Below are positions 1 to 7,866 of a stretch of DNA of 9,471 nt, in pieces. Position 1 is the first letter of the stretch, and each line of letters opens with the position of its first letter. A program made the position numbers and the translations under genes. Source of the stretch: Limnobacter sp. (GTDB lineage: Bacteria; Pseudomonadota; Gammaproteobacteria; Burkholderiales; Burkholderiaceae_B); the NCBI GenBank assembly GCA_012032215.1, contig JAAURO010000044.1:1-9471 (forward strand). The letters are read 5' to 3'. The notes under the pieces are model-generated. The model searched no databases. It worked only from the letters and a program-made list of their open reading frames with translations, and was not told the DNA's origin.

Positions 1-386
1 CAGCATATTGAGCATTTCGCGCACGGTTTTGTCTTCCGCCGTGGGCGGCAGCATGCGCTGAAACAAGCGGTCGCGCATGGCCTGACCAAAAGTTTCTTTG
101 CCCAAAATACCCAGCTCGGCAAAAGTGTAGCGGTACCAGGCTTCAGTCAGCAGTTGCTCCAGATAGCCTTTCACATCGTGCCGTAGTTCGGGCTCGGTGC
201 TCAGTAAGTCCACTATGACGCAAAACGGCGATCCACATCGTGCAGGTGCGAGCTTACCCCTTCACGCAACCAGCCCACCAGGTGCTGAAGCGGCAAAATA
301 TCGGCGGGCTGATCGGCATCTGCCACCATGCCCCTGAATACGGTCACCAGGCTGGTGCGTGCAGAATGCGGTGGGCTGGCGCTCAT
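1..386 (-). CDS. Site-specific recombinase, SpecificRecomb (Gcr-like) family, N-terminal part, frameshifted
   Basis: This is the 5' part of a gene that runs leftward out of the window. The first frame (386 down to 213) includes the stretches PADILPLQHLVGWLREGV and HLHDVDRRF, then meets a stop at 213-215. The next frame carries on without a stop to base 1, with STEPELRHDVKGYLEQLLTE and FAELGILGKETFGQAMRDRL. Together they resemble the N-terminus of the large SpecificRecomb proteins of betaproteobacteria, called site-specific recombinase or Gcr by homology; their biochemical role is poorly established. Adding one T to the T4 run (plus-strand A4 at 222-225) joins the frames as RRFCVIVDLL. I chose the ATG at 384-386 because GGGAG lies 4 bases upstream; the ATG at 408-410 has no clear site. 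The gene starts 25 bp after the glnS stop, so the two are probably co-transcribed. Family assignment is from recall of family sequences. Confidence 0.62.
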
Positions 387-411
387 GACACTCCCGGAGT
401 TTGCAGGCATT

Positions 412-2236
412 TCATGGTTTGCTCCAACTGTCTTTCAAGGTAACCGCGCGGTTGAAGACGGGTTGGTCTGGAGTGTGGTTTTCACGATCAGCCACAAAGT
501 AGCCGTGCCGTTCAAACTGGTAAATCTGACCCGGCTGGCAACCCTGTACAGAGGGTTCCAGGTAGGCCTGTACGGTGTTTAAGGAATCGGCATTCAGCGA
601 TTGCAAAAATCGGTGTCTCCCGAGCCAGGGGTTTCGTCGGTGAACAGGCGTTCGTACAGACGCACGGTGGCTGGCACGGCGCTGGCCGGCATTCACCCAA
701 TGCAGATTGCCTTTTACCTTGTAGGTGTCGGCCCCGGGCGTGCCCGATTTGCTGTCTTCAAACAACCTGGCGGTTACTTTAATGACTTCGCCTGCCTCGT
801 TTTTCTCGCAGCCGGTGCATTCAATCACATACCCGTAGCGCAAACGCACACGGTTACCGGGGAACAAACGAAAAAACTTTTTGGGCGGTTCTTCCATGAA
901 GTCTTCGGCTTCTATCCACAGGTGTTTGCCCAGGGTAAACTGCCGCTCGCCCCACTCAGGGTGGTGCGGGTGCAAGGGCGCGGTGCAGTGGTCTTCCCAA
1001 TCATCGGCAAGGTTTTGCAATTCAAGTTTGAGCGGGTTCAGCACGGCCACTGTGCGGTGTGCCTTGGGGTCTAAATCGTCGCGCAAAGCACCTTCAAGCA
1101 CCGAATAATCGATCCATGAATCGGCCTTGGAAACACCAATGCGCTGGCAAAACAGGCGAATACTTTCAGGGGTGTAGCCGCGCCTGCGTAAACCCGCAAG
1201 GGTTGGCATGCGGGGATCGTCCCAGCCATCTACCTTGCCCTGCTCGACCAGTTGCTGCAACTTGCGTTTGCTGGTTACCACGTAAGTCAGGTTTAAACGT
1301 GCAAATTCGGTTTGACGCGGCAAGGGTTCTATCAGCAAAGGTTGCAGGGGCACGCCATTTTCATCGGGGTGGGCTTGCGCCAAAATTGCGCACGGCCCAG
1401 TCGTAAAACGGGCGTTGGTCTTCAAACTCCAGCGTACAAAAACTGTGGGTAATACGTTCCAGCGCGTCTTCCAGCGGGTGGGCAAAGGTGTACATGGGGT
1501 AAATGCACCAGCGGTTGCCCGTGCGGTGGTGCGTGGCATGCTTCATGCGGTAAATGGCGGGGTCGCGCAAATTCATGTTGGGGCTGGCCATGTCTATTTT
1601 GGCACGCAGCACGGCCTCGCCGTCTTGCAGTTTGCCATCGCGCATTTCCCGAAATTTTGTCAGGCTTTCTGTGCGTGGCCGGTTGCGAAAGGGCGAATCA
1701 GTGCCCGCCTGGGTAAGCGTGCCGCGGTTGGTGCGCATGGCTTCGGCGCTTTGTTCGTCTACGTAGGCCAACCCCGCCTTGATCAAAAATTCTGCCGCTT
1801 CGTACATGAAGTCAAAGTAATCGCTGGCGTGGTACAAGTTGTTTTCTGCGTGCGGCCCACCGCCAAATTGCCAGGAAAACCCAAGCCACCGCACCGTATC
1901 TTCAATTGAACGGGCAAACTCTTCGGTTTCTTTTTCGGGATTGGTATCGTCGAAACGCAGGTGGCAAGCACCGCCGTATTCTTGCGCCAGACCAAAATTC
2001 ACGCAAATGGCTTTGGCGTGGCCCACGTGCAAATAACCGTTTGGCTCGGGCGGGAAACGCAGCCGAATGGCCGCAGAGTCTGTGGGTGCGTTGGCCTGAA
2101 CACTGGCACCACCCGGTTTGCCTGCCCAGGAGCGGTTTTGGTATGCCGATTTTTTGAGGTCGGCTTCGATCAGGTTTTTCAGGAAATTAGAGCCCGCAGG
2201 TATAGGTGCTTCTGGGGCTGAGTTGGGTTTGCTCAT
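412..2236 (-). CDS. glnS: Glutaminyl-tRNA synthetase (GlnRS), with three apparent frameshifts
   Basis: GlnS is a cytoplasmic class I aminoacyl-tRNA synthetase that charges tRNA-Gln with glutamine using ATP. The class I HIGH signature appears as YLHVGH (residues 68-73, after FPPEPNG). RFDDTNPEKE, RAKIDMASPN and TGNRWCIYPMYTFAHPLEDA are GlnRS-typical. The KMSKS-like motif is TSKRK near residue 320, followed by the conserved WDDPRMPTLAGLRRRGYT. The C-terminal anticodon-binding barrels end in FERHGYF and PVFNRAVTLKDSW. The frame breaks at an extra base in a T run (plus-strand A4 at 1382-1385; repaired reading RNLAQAHPDENG). It breaks again at an extra base near 684-690 and at a missing T in the T5 run (605-609). 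These last two offset each other and leave a wrong-frame patch that reads VRLYERLFTDETPGSGDTDF once repaired. The repaired length is about 607 aa, slightly long for the family. The start is supported by GAGAG 7 bases upstream. The first half also has an open upstream extension that is not coding. Confidence 0.93.
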
Positions 2237-2325
2237 CAACGCACTCTCAAAACGCTGCCCGCTTTGTAAAAAAAACGGCGGCAGCTTAAAAACACAGGGA
2301 ATGCGCCGATAGTAGCAAATGGCGC

Positions 2326-3614
2326 TTACGCAGGGGTTAACGTGGCTGACTTTCGAGATGAAATTCCGGTAAAGGCGAAATCCAGTTCCGGCGTGCGCCC
2401 GGCCACAATATCGGCCAATGCGCGTGCAGACCCGCACGAATGTGTCCAGCCCAGTGTGCCATGCCCGGTGTTCAAAAACAGATTGCTGATTTTGCTGGGT
2501 CCGATGTAGGGTACATTCGAAGGTGTGGCGGGGCGCAGGCCTGTCCAGTATTGCGCGGTTTCCGGATCTGCCATGCCAGGAAACAACTCCATAACACGGC
2601 GCGTAATGGCCTTGCAGCGCACCTCGTTGAGGCTGGTGCTGTAACCATTCAACTCGGCTGTACCGGCAATGCGCAAGCGGTTGCCCAGGCGCGAGAACAC
2701 CAGTTTGTACTCATCGTCGGTCAGGCTGACACTGGGAGCCTTGGCAGCATCTTGAATGTCCAGCGTGGCGGAATAGCCTTTGGCGGGGTAAATCAGCAAA
2801 TCCACACCCAACTCTTTAACCAGCATGGGACTGTAACTGCCCAACGACAGCACGTAACGGTCGGCCTTCAGCACTTCCAGCTGGCCTTGGGCGTTGCGCA
2901 CGCGCACGCCACTGATTTGGCCGCCTTCGGTGTCCAATCCCAAAATAGTGGTATCGAATTTAAACTGCACGCCTTTGCTGGCCGCGTGGCTGGCAAGGCC
3001 TTGGGTGAACTGGTGGGCATCGCCGCTTTCATCAGAAGCCGTGTAAGTGGCTCCGGCAATGCGGCTTTTTACGTGCGCCAAGGCGGGCTCCAGGGCCACG
3101 GCCTGTTCGGCGCTTATCACTTCCCGATCGCAACCGAATTCACGCATGATGGCCGCCGGTTCAATGGCGTCGTCAAACTCTTGCTGGCTGGTGTAAAAGT
3201 GCAAAATGCCTTTGGTCAGGCAATTGTATTCTATGCCCGTTTCGGCCCTTACCTGCTGCAGCATGGCACGCGAGTAAGTGCCCAGATTGACCATCTGAAT
3301 AATATTGTGGCGGGTGCGCGCGGGCGTGCATTCGCGCAGAAACTGCATGCCCCAACGCCACTGGCGTGCATCGGCGCGCAGGCGAAACAGCAAGGGCGCG
3401 TCTTCTTTCATCAGCCATTTCAACAGCTTTTTGGGAGCACCGGGGTTGGCCCAAGGCTCGGCGTGCGACACCGACACCTGTCCGCCATTGGCAAACGAGG
3501 TTTCCATGCCTGCAGCAGGCTGGCGGTCCACCACGGTTACATCGTAACCTTCCTGGTGCAAAAATACGCGGAGGTCGTGCCCACAACGCCGGCACCCAAT
3601 ACGAGAACTTTCAT
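2326..3614 (-). CDS. dadA: D-amino acid dehydrogenase small subunit (FAD), one frameshift near the start
   Basis: DadA is a membrane-associated flavoprotein that oxidatively deaminates D-amino acids (classically D-alanine) to 2-oxo acids and passes electrons to the respiratory chain. The N-terminus reads MKVLVLGAGVVGTTSAYF, with the FAD-binding GxGxxG at residues 7-12, and continues as GYDVTVVDRQ. The NGGQVSVSHAEPWANP segment is characteristic of DadA rather than of the related glycine oxidase ThiO. GLRPATPSNVPYIG and NTGHGTLGWTHSCGSAR are the C-terminal DAO-fold and FAD-contact segments. The frame is lost after AYF because the T run (plus-strand A5 at 3560-3564) lacks one T; adding it gives YFLHQEGYDV and a protein of about 429 aa, close to E. 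coli DadA. The ATG at 3612-3614 is chosen from the complete FAD motif, with a weak AGAG upstream. The gene begins 16 bp after the mscL stop and ends 89 bp before glnS. Confidence 0.93.
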
Positions 3615-3630
3615 GGTCTACTCTTTTAAC

Positions 3631-4079
3631 TTAGGATTGGGTGCGGTTTGTCACCAGCGCATCGCGAATTTCGCGCAGCAAAACCACGTCTTCAGTGGGT
3701 GCGACAGGCACTGCTTCTTTTTTGGCTTCAAACGCTTTTGTAATTCGTTGAACTTGCCGCACCATGAGGAAAATAATGAACGCCAAAATCAAGAAATTAA
3801 TGGAAACAGTAATAAAACTACCATACGCCAACACAGGCACACCTGCCTCGCGAAGGGCTTCCAACTGATCTGGAACACCTTGGGGCACACTGCCCAGCAC
3901 CACGTAAAGCGCATTAAAATTTAAATCGCCCACCAGGCTGCCCACCACCGGCATAATGATGTCGGTAACCAGGCTTTTTACGATACCCGAAAAACGCCCC
4001 CGCCAATAATAACCGCCACGGCGAGGTCCACCACATTCCCTTTCATGGCAAACGCTTTGAAATCATTCAGAAAACTCAT
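3631..4079 (-). CDS. mscL: Large-conductance mechanosensitive channel MscL, frameshifted in TM1
   Basis: MscL forms a homopentameric inner-membrane pore that opens under membrane tension and releases solutes during hypo-osmotic shock. The start reads [20 protein letters not shown], the amphipathic N-terminal helix leading into the first transmembrane helix. After the break the protein continues as [20 protein letters not shown], then the periplasmic loop. The second transmembrane helix includes [19 protein letters not shown], and the cytoplasmic tail contains [11 protein letters not shown]. The break follows AVIIGG. Removing one G from the G5 run (plus-strand C5, 3997-4001) and one T from the T5 run (plus-strand A5, 3990-3994) restores [12 protein letters not shown] and a 148-aa protein of normal size. 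The start has a strong AAGGAG (plus-strand 4086-4091), 6 bases from the ATG. Only 16 bp separate it from dadA, so the two are probably co-transcribed. Confidence 0.92.
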
Positions 4080-4195
4080 GCAAAACTCCTTTTTTCAGGC
4101 ACAATCAGGCCAAATTTCCAACAGGGTAGTGTACTCAGGAATTCAGTGGCAAAGCCACGCAGGCCTGCATTTCAGAACATTCAATCTGGGCGGAT

Positions 4196-5152
4196 TTACG
4201 CCACCAGCGCCCCGCCGCAACTGCTGCCCTGCCCGGCCGCACAGGCGTAGCAGTGCTCGCCCACCACCACCTGCATGTCGTGTAAGGCCTGTTCAGTCAG
4301 GTCTTTTAATTGCAGGGCCTGGCCTTGGGCATTGCGTATGGGCCAATTAAGCTGCTGGTTGAAATCGCAATCGTACAGGTAACCCTGGTAATCCACAGAC
4401 ACCAGCGTGCGACACATCAAGCCTTCCAGATTGGCCGGCTGGTAGGCGTTTTTGAGCCTAGTGAGGTAGCTGTCGAATGTGCCTTTGCTCACCAGCGTGC
4501 TGCCAAATCGGGCAATGGGCATATTGGCAATTGTGAACAAACGGTTAAACCGGATGCCGAATTTTTCCAGCAATACGCGCTTGTACTCGGCTTCCAATGC
4601 CTCTTGGGGGGGCGGCAAACTGGTGCCTTGGGGGTTGTACACCAGATTAAGCGGCAAATCGCTGCCGTAGCCCCGCGCATTTAAAGCCTGCAAGCCTGCA
4701 ACGCTGGCATCGAACACGCCTTTGCCCCGCTGTTTGTCAACGTTGTCTTCGAGGTAACATGGCAGAGAAGCCGATACCTCTACGCCTTCGCTGGCCAAAA
4801 AATCAGCCAGGTATTCATACCCTGGTTCAGACAAAATAGTAAGATTGCAGCGGTCGATTACCTGCACACCTTGGGCACGCGCAGCCTGCACCAGCGGCCG
4901 AAAAAGCGGGTTCATTTCGGGTGCTCCACCGGTAAGGTCCAGCGTTTTCACCCACCCCTGGCGCATAAGCCCTATGAGCGAGTCAATTTCCGCCTGCTGC
5001 ATAAGCTCGGTGCGGTTTGGGCCAGCATTCACATGGCAGTGTGTACAGCTTTGGTTGCACAAATAACCCAGATTAACCTGCAAGGTGTGTAGCACCAACC
5101 TGCGCACAGCCGGAAACTGCGTGGTTTTAAGCAAATGAACGGTTGAATGCAT
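4196..5152 (-). CDS. arsS: Arsenosugar biosynthesis radical SAM protein ArsS
   Basis: This intact 318-aa gene belongs to the radical SAM family with a cysteine-rich C-terminal domain (DUF3641) named ArsS. ArsS acts after the ArsM methyltransferase in arsenosugar synthesis, where it is thought to use S-adenosylmethionine to attach a nucleoside-derived group to methylated arsenic. The radical SAM CxxxCxxC motif is CNQSCTHC (Cys32, 36, 39), inside LQVNLGYLCNQSCTHCHVNA. The SAM-contact motif LTGGAPEMNP is at residues 73-82. VIDRCNLTI, SLPCYLEDNVDKQRGKGVF, NPQGTSLPPPQ and NMPIARF all match the family closely. The C-terminal cysteines are 247 (GLMC), 262 (YDCDFNQ), 301, 304 and 312 (HCYACAAGQGSSCGG), probably binding further metal clusters. 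GGAG lies 7 bases before the ATG. No arsM, arsC or ArsR-type regulator lies within the window. It is the first gene of the leftward block, 116 bp before mscL. The reaction is known from homologues, not shown here. Confidence 0.93.
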   Translation of the reverse strand: MHSTVHLLKTTQFPAVRRLVLHTLQVNLGYLCNQSCTHCHVNAGPNRTELMQQAEIDSLIGLMRQGWVKTLDLTGGAPEMNPLFRPLVQAARAQGVQVIDRCNLTILSEPGYEYLADFLASEGVEVSASLPCYLEDNVDKQRGKGVFDASVAGLQALNARGYGSDLPLNLVYNPQGTSLPPPQEALEAEYKRVLLEKFGIRFNRLFTIANMPIARFGSTLVSKGTFDSYLTRLKNAYQPANLEGLMCRTLVSVDYQGYLYDCDFNQQLNWPIRNAQGQALQLKDLTEQALHDMQVVVGEHCYACAAGQGSSCGGALVA

Positions 5153-5293
5153 GGTTTGGCTCCGTGGACAGGTTCAACAAGTGCGCCTGCCCGGATTCAG
5201 GTTATAGTAGTTGCCCGTGGTGGCTTAAGCGATTGTACCAGCCCCGTAGTTCACCCTTTGTACACCATTTTGCACTTGCCGGAACCCCAGAAC
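5153..5293. promoter_or_regulatory. Divergent intergenic region between arsS and orfF
   Basis: This 141-bp gap separates two outward-facing transcription units, so promoters for both should lie here. On the minus strand an extended -10-like TGGTACAAT (TACAAT at 5237-5232) sits about 80 bases before the arsS ATG, and TATAAC-like sequence lies near 5205; neither has a convincing -35 box. For orfF I see no clear promoter and only a weak GGAA about 10 bases before its ATG. There is no recognisable TPP riboswitch (no CTGAGA plus ACCTGA-type core), although thiamine genes follow. That a promoter region exists here is inferred from gene orientation. Confidence 0.4.
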
Positions 5294-5962
5294 ATGAGTG
5301 CCAGGCCACTTGTTGACGGACGCGCCCAGGTTTTACTGGGCGACACCACTACCCACGGCGGGGTGGTGGTGTCGGGCAGGCGTAACTGGCGCAGCTTCCC
5401 AAAACTGCTTGCGGTGTTTTTTGCCGGCCTGTGCACCAACGCCTGCCAACCCTTTGCCCTTGCCAACCCACAAAACCCTATGATTACGCTACATACTTCT
5501 TTTTGGCAGATCATTGAATCTATTCAGGAAAGACCAGGTTTGCCGCTTGCACACCTAGAAGACACACTGCACCAAACTCTGTTTGAGCACACCGAAAAAT
5601 CGAATGCGTATTTCCAGTTTTACGCGGGCGAACCCGTGCAGCTTGGCGATGGCATTGTGCTAAGTAAGCTAGATTTACGCCTACCACGCCAAAGCAATCC
5701 CAACCCGGCCTTACTGGTGTTTACACTCCAAGGCACCTGCATTGATTTACAGCAGCTTCAAGAAAAGGGGCCAACGGCTGAGTTAAAAATTACCGGCACT
5801 CCACGAGGCCGCTCTGTGCAAGAGGCCACCACACACTCGGCATTTACCGCTTGGGGCCAGCTCGATTTCGGATTTCAGCAGGCAAAACCCGAGTGTGTGG
5901 CCTATGTGACTTTCAAGCCAAAAACAGGCGTTACCCCCTCCTCCAAGGCCGATAAGCCATGA
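5294..5962 (+). CDS. Unrecognised secreted-type protein with PAAR-like N-terminal motif
   Basis: I do not recognise this 222-aa protein. Residues 1-28 contain LLGDTTTHGGVVVSG, which resembles the first motif of PAAR spike-tip proteins (GDxTxHGGxV). The rest of a PAAR domain (about 60 more residues with a second repeat) is absent. Instead a signal-peptide-like stretch follows: RRNWRSFPK, then hydrophobic LLAVFFAGLCTNACQPFALA, with a plausible cleavage before NPQN. The remaining roughly 160 residues look globular and soluble, with LGDGIVLSKLDLRLP, FTLQGTCIDLQQLQ, TGTPRGRSVQEATTH and AWGQLDFGFQQAKPECVAYV; two of its cysteines (in GTCID and PECVA) could pair. Three in-frame GTG codons at 5363-5371 are alternative starts that would give a 197-aa protein with an ordinary N-terminal signal peptide and no PAAR motif. 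The stop overlaps the thiS start (ATGA), implying translational coupling. An orphan immunity-like or periplasmic protein is possible, but that is inference only. Confidence 0.6.
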   Translation: MSARPLVDGRAQVLLGDTTTHGGVVVSGRRNWRSFPKLLAVFFAGLCTNACQPFALANPQNPMITLHTSFWQIIESIQERPGLPLAHLEDTLHQTLFEHTEKSNAYFQFYAGEPVQLGDGIVLSKLDLRLPRQSNPNPALLVFTLQGTCIDLQQLQEKGPTAELKITGTPRGRSVQEATTHSAFTAWGQLDFGFQQAKPECVAYVTFKPKTGVTPSSKADKP

Positions 5963-6162
5963 TTTCAGTACGTCTAAACGGCAAACCCACGGCTTTGCAG
6001 GCAGGCTGCACGCTGGCGGATTTGCTGGCCAGCCAGGGCCTGCTCAACAAGCGGGTTGCAGTGGAGTTAAACGGCGAAATTGTTCCCAAAAGCCTGCACG
6101 CTCAAACCCCCATTCCCCCAGACAGTCAATTGGAAATCGTGGTGGCAGTAGGCGGTGGGTAA
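5959..6162 (+). CDS. thiS: Sulfur carrier protein ThiS
   Basis: ThiS is a small ubiquitin-fold protein that carries sulfur as a C-terminal thiocarboxylate and donates it to ThiG for the thiamine thiazole ring. The 67-aa sequence starts MISVRLNGKPTALQAGCTLA and includes LNKRVAVELNGEIVPKS, the usual beta-grasp pattern. It ends in AVGGG, supplying the C-terminal Gly-Gly needed for adenylation by ThiF and sulfur loading. Length and ending are normal. Its ATG overlaps the stop of the upstream gene by four bases, so it is probably translated by coupling. thiG follows after 114 bp. No thiF, thiO or thiE is in the window. Confidence 0.95.
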   Translation: MISVRLNGKPTALQAGCTLADLLASQGLLNKRVAVELNGEIVPKSLHAQTPIPPDSQLEIVVAVGGG

Positions 6163-6276
6163 TGCGCTTACACAGGATGTGCTGACTGATTTGTGTATTA
6201 AGCCCCCTGTTACTCCACTTCTCACCAAGCATGTATCACCCAATTTTTTGTCAAGATCCCACAGGAGCAACCCCAC

Positions 6277-7076
6277 ATGTCGAACACCCCTGACACCTGG
6301 AAACTGGGTACACGCACGTTCTCAAGCCGTTTGCTGGTTGGCACGGGCAAGTACGCCAGCCTGGAACAAACCCGCGATGCCATAGCCGCCAGCGGCGCAG
6401 AGCTGGTCACGGTTGCCATTCGGCGCACCAACATCGGACAATCGGCCAGCGAACCCAGCCTGCTGGAATTCATACCACCCGCTTCCTGCACCTACCTGCC
6501 CAACAGTGCGGGCTGCTACACCGCCAAAGACGCGGTGCGCACCCTGCGGTTAGGCCGCGAACTGCTTGATGGACACACCCTGTGCAAGCTGGAGGTACTG
6601 GGCGACCCGGAGTCGCTTTACCCCAACATGGAAGAAACGCTGATGGCAGCCAAGGAACTGGTGCAAGATGGTTTCGAGGTCATGGTGTATTGCTCTGACG
6701 ACCCGATTTACGCTCAAAACTGGAAGACGCAGGCTGCCTAGCCATTATGCCGCTGGCCTCACTGATTGGCTCAGGCATGGGCATTTTAAACCCTTGGAAT
6801 ATTGAACTCATTTTGCAGCGTTGCCGCGTGCCAGTCATTGTAGATGCCGGTGTTGGCACTGCTTCCGATGCCACCATTGCCATGGAGCTGGGGTGCGATG
6901 GCGTGCTCATGAACACCGCCATTGCAAAGGCCAGCAACCCCCTGCTGATGGCGCAGGCCATGAAGCTGGGCGTGGAAGCGGGCCGCAAAGCCTTTCTGGC
7001 AGGCAGAATGCCGAAAAAAATCTACAGTGCCAGCCCCTCTTCCCCGACAGAAGGGGTGATTGCATCTCGACCATGA
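6277..7076 (+). CDS. thiG: Thiazole synthase ThiG, one frameshift
   Basis: ThiG is a TIM-barrel enzyme that condenses 1-deoxy-D-xylulose 5-phosphate, dehydroglycine and ThiS-bound sulfur into thiazole phosphate. The start [20 protein letters not shown], followed by [16 protein letters not shown], is typical. The Schiff-base lysine is probably Lys104 in [15 protein letters not shown]. The phosphate-binding parts are [20 protein letters not shown] and [15 protein letters not shown]. The frame stops after [10 protein letters not shown] because an A run at 6716-6719 (A4) lacks one A; with five A it reads [20 protein letters not shown]. The repaired protein is 266 aa, normal for the family. AGGAG at 6263-6267 lies 9 bases before the ATG. 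The last codons overlap the trmB start (ATGA at 7073-7076), implying coupled translation. The 114-bp gap from thiS shows no obvious terminator. Confidence 0.95.
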
Positions 7077-7841
7077 AACCATCAGAACACCTAAACAAAA
7101 CGGCTTTGGAAACCCCACACCAGCCCCCGCCAAACCAGGCCAGTTTGCACGAGCCAGGCCCCGAACTTTTTGGACACATTAAAAGTTTTGTGCGCAGGCG
7201 CGGGCATTTGTCCAAAGGCCAAGAGCGGGCCCTGGAAACGCTGTATCCGCTGTGGGGCATTGCCTACAACCCCGAACAACCACTGAACGCAGAACAGGCC
7301 TTTGGCCGCACAGCACCCCTGTGGCTGGAAATTGGCTTTGGCATGGGCGAAACCACCGCGCAAATAGCCGCGCAGCACCCTCACGTAAACTACCTGGGCA
7401 TTGAGGTATACCCTGCCGGAGTAGGCGCTATGCTCAAACGCATTGAGGCACAGCAGCTAAAGAACGTTCGGGTAATCGCGCACGATGTGGTGGACGTATT
7501 GAAGCACATGCTGCCCGAGCAAAGCCTGGAACGCATTTTGATTTACTTTCCAGACCCATGGCGCAAAAAAAAAGCACCACAAGCGCAGGCTTATACAGGC
7601 AGGGTTTGTCCACACCTTGTGCAAGCACCTCAAGCCGGGAGGCTTGCTACACTGCGCCACCGACTGGGAGCATTATGCCCTTCACATGCTGGAAGTGCTG
7701 GAATCGGAACCTGCACTTGAAAACACAGCCGAAGGGTTTGCGCCACGGCCAGATACCCGCCCACTCACCAAGTTTGAGAACCGGGGCCTGAAGCTTGGGC
7801 ATGGAGTATGGGACCTGGTATACCAGCGTAAAGCGCTTTAA
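7073..7841 (+). CDS. trmB: tRNA (guanine-N7-)-methyltransferase, one frameshift at an A9 run
   Basis: TrmB transfers a methyl group from S-adenosylmethionine to N7 of guanosine 46 in the tRNA variable loop. After a variable N-terminus the family sequence begins with [20 protein letters not shown]. The SAM-binding motif is [17 protein letters not shown] (near residue 82), followed by [16 protein letters not shown]. The catalytic and tRNA-binding segment is [19 protein letters not shown] (DPW near residue 160). The C-terminus reads [20 protein letters not shown] and [20 protein letters not shown]. The frame breaks inside AAAAAAAAA (7565-7573); with eight A the protein reads through to a TAA at 7839-7841 and has 255 aa. 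The start overlaps the thiG stop. An open upstream frame inside thiG is not coding. Such long A runs can cause polymerase or ribosome slippage, but read error is simpler here. Confidence 0.94.
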
Positions 7842-7866
7842 AAACCCGGGGTTGCTCGGGAATTTT

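Noticed and set aside
2303..2325. Intrinsic terminator after dadA
   Set aside because: The inverted repeat GCGCC/GGCGC has only five pairs with a 13-base loop, and the T5 tract comes seven bases later. This is too weak to call.
2326..3614. ThiO (glycine oxidase) instead of DadA, given thiamine genes nearby
   Set aside because: The NGGQVSVSHAEPWANP segment, the repaired length of about 429 aa and the C-terminal blocks are DadA features. The gene is also on the opposite strand from thiS and thiG.
2440..3924. A 494-codon open frame on the plus strand, antisense to dadA and mscL
   Set aside because: The opposite strand encodes clear DadA and MscL sequence through this stretch. The plus-strand frame has no recognisable domain and spans the gap between two genes, as expected for a shadow frame in GC-rich coding DNA.
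5147..5293. N-terminal extension of orfF back to an ATG at 5147
   Set aside because: It would overlap the arsS start on the other strand, occupies the divergent promoter region, has no ribosome-binding site and reads like non-coding sequence.
5153..5293. TPP riboswitch ahead of the thiamine genes
   Set aside because: I found no CTGAGA-type or ACCTGATC-type core here, nor in the thiS-thiG gap at 6163-6276.
6821..7072. Upstream extension of the trmB frame into thiG
   Set aside because: thiG is clearly coding there in another frame, and the TrmB family similarity begins after the ATG at 7073, which overlaps the thiG stop in the usual coupled way.
412..7841. Real pseudogenes or programmed frameshifting in glnS, dadA, mscL, thiG and trmB
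   Set aside because: The breaks are single bases, the remaining sequences are well preserved on both sides, one gene is essential, and most runs are too short or lack known slippery-site signals.
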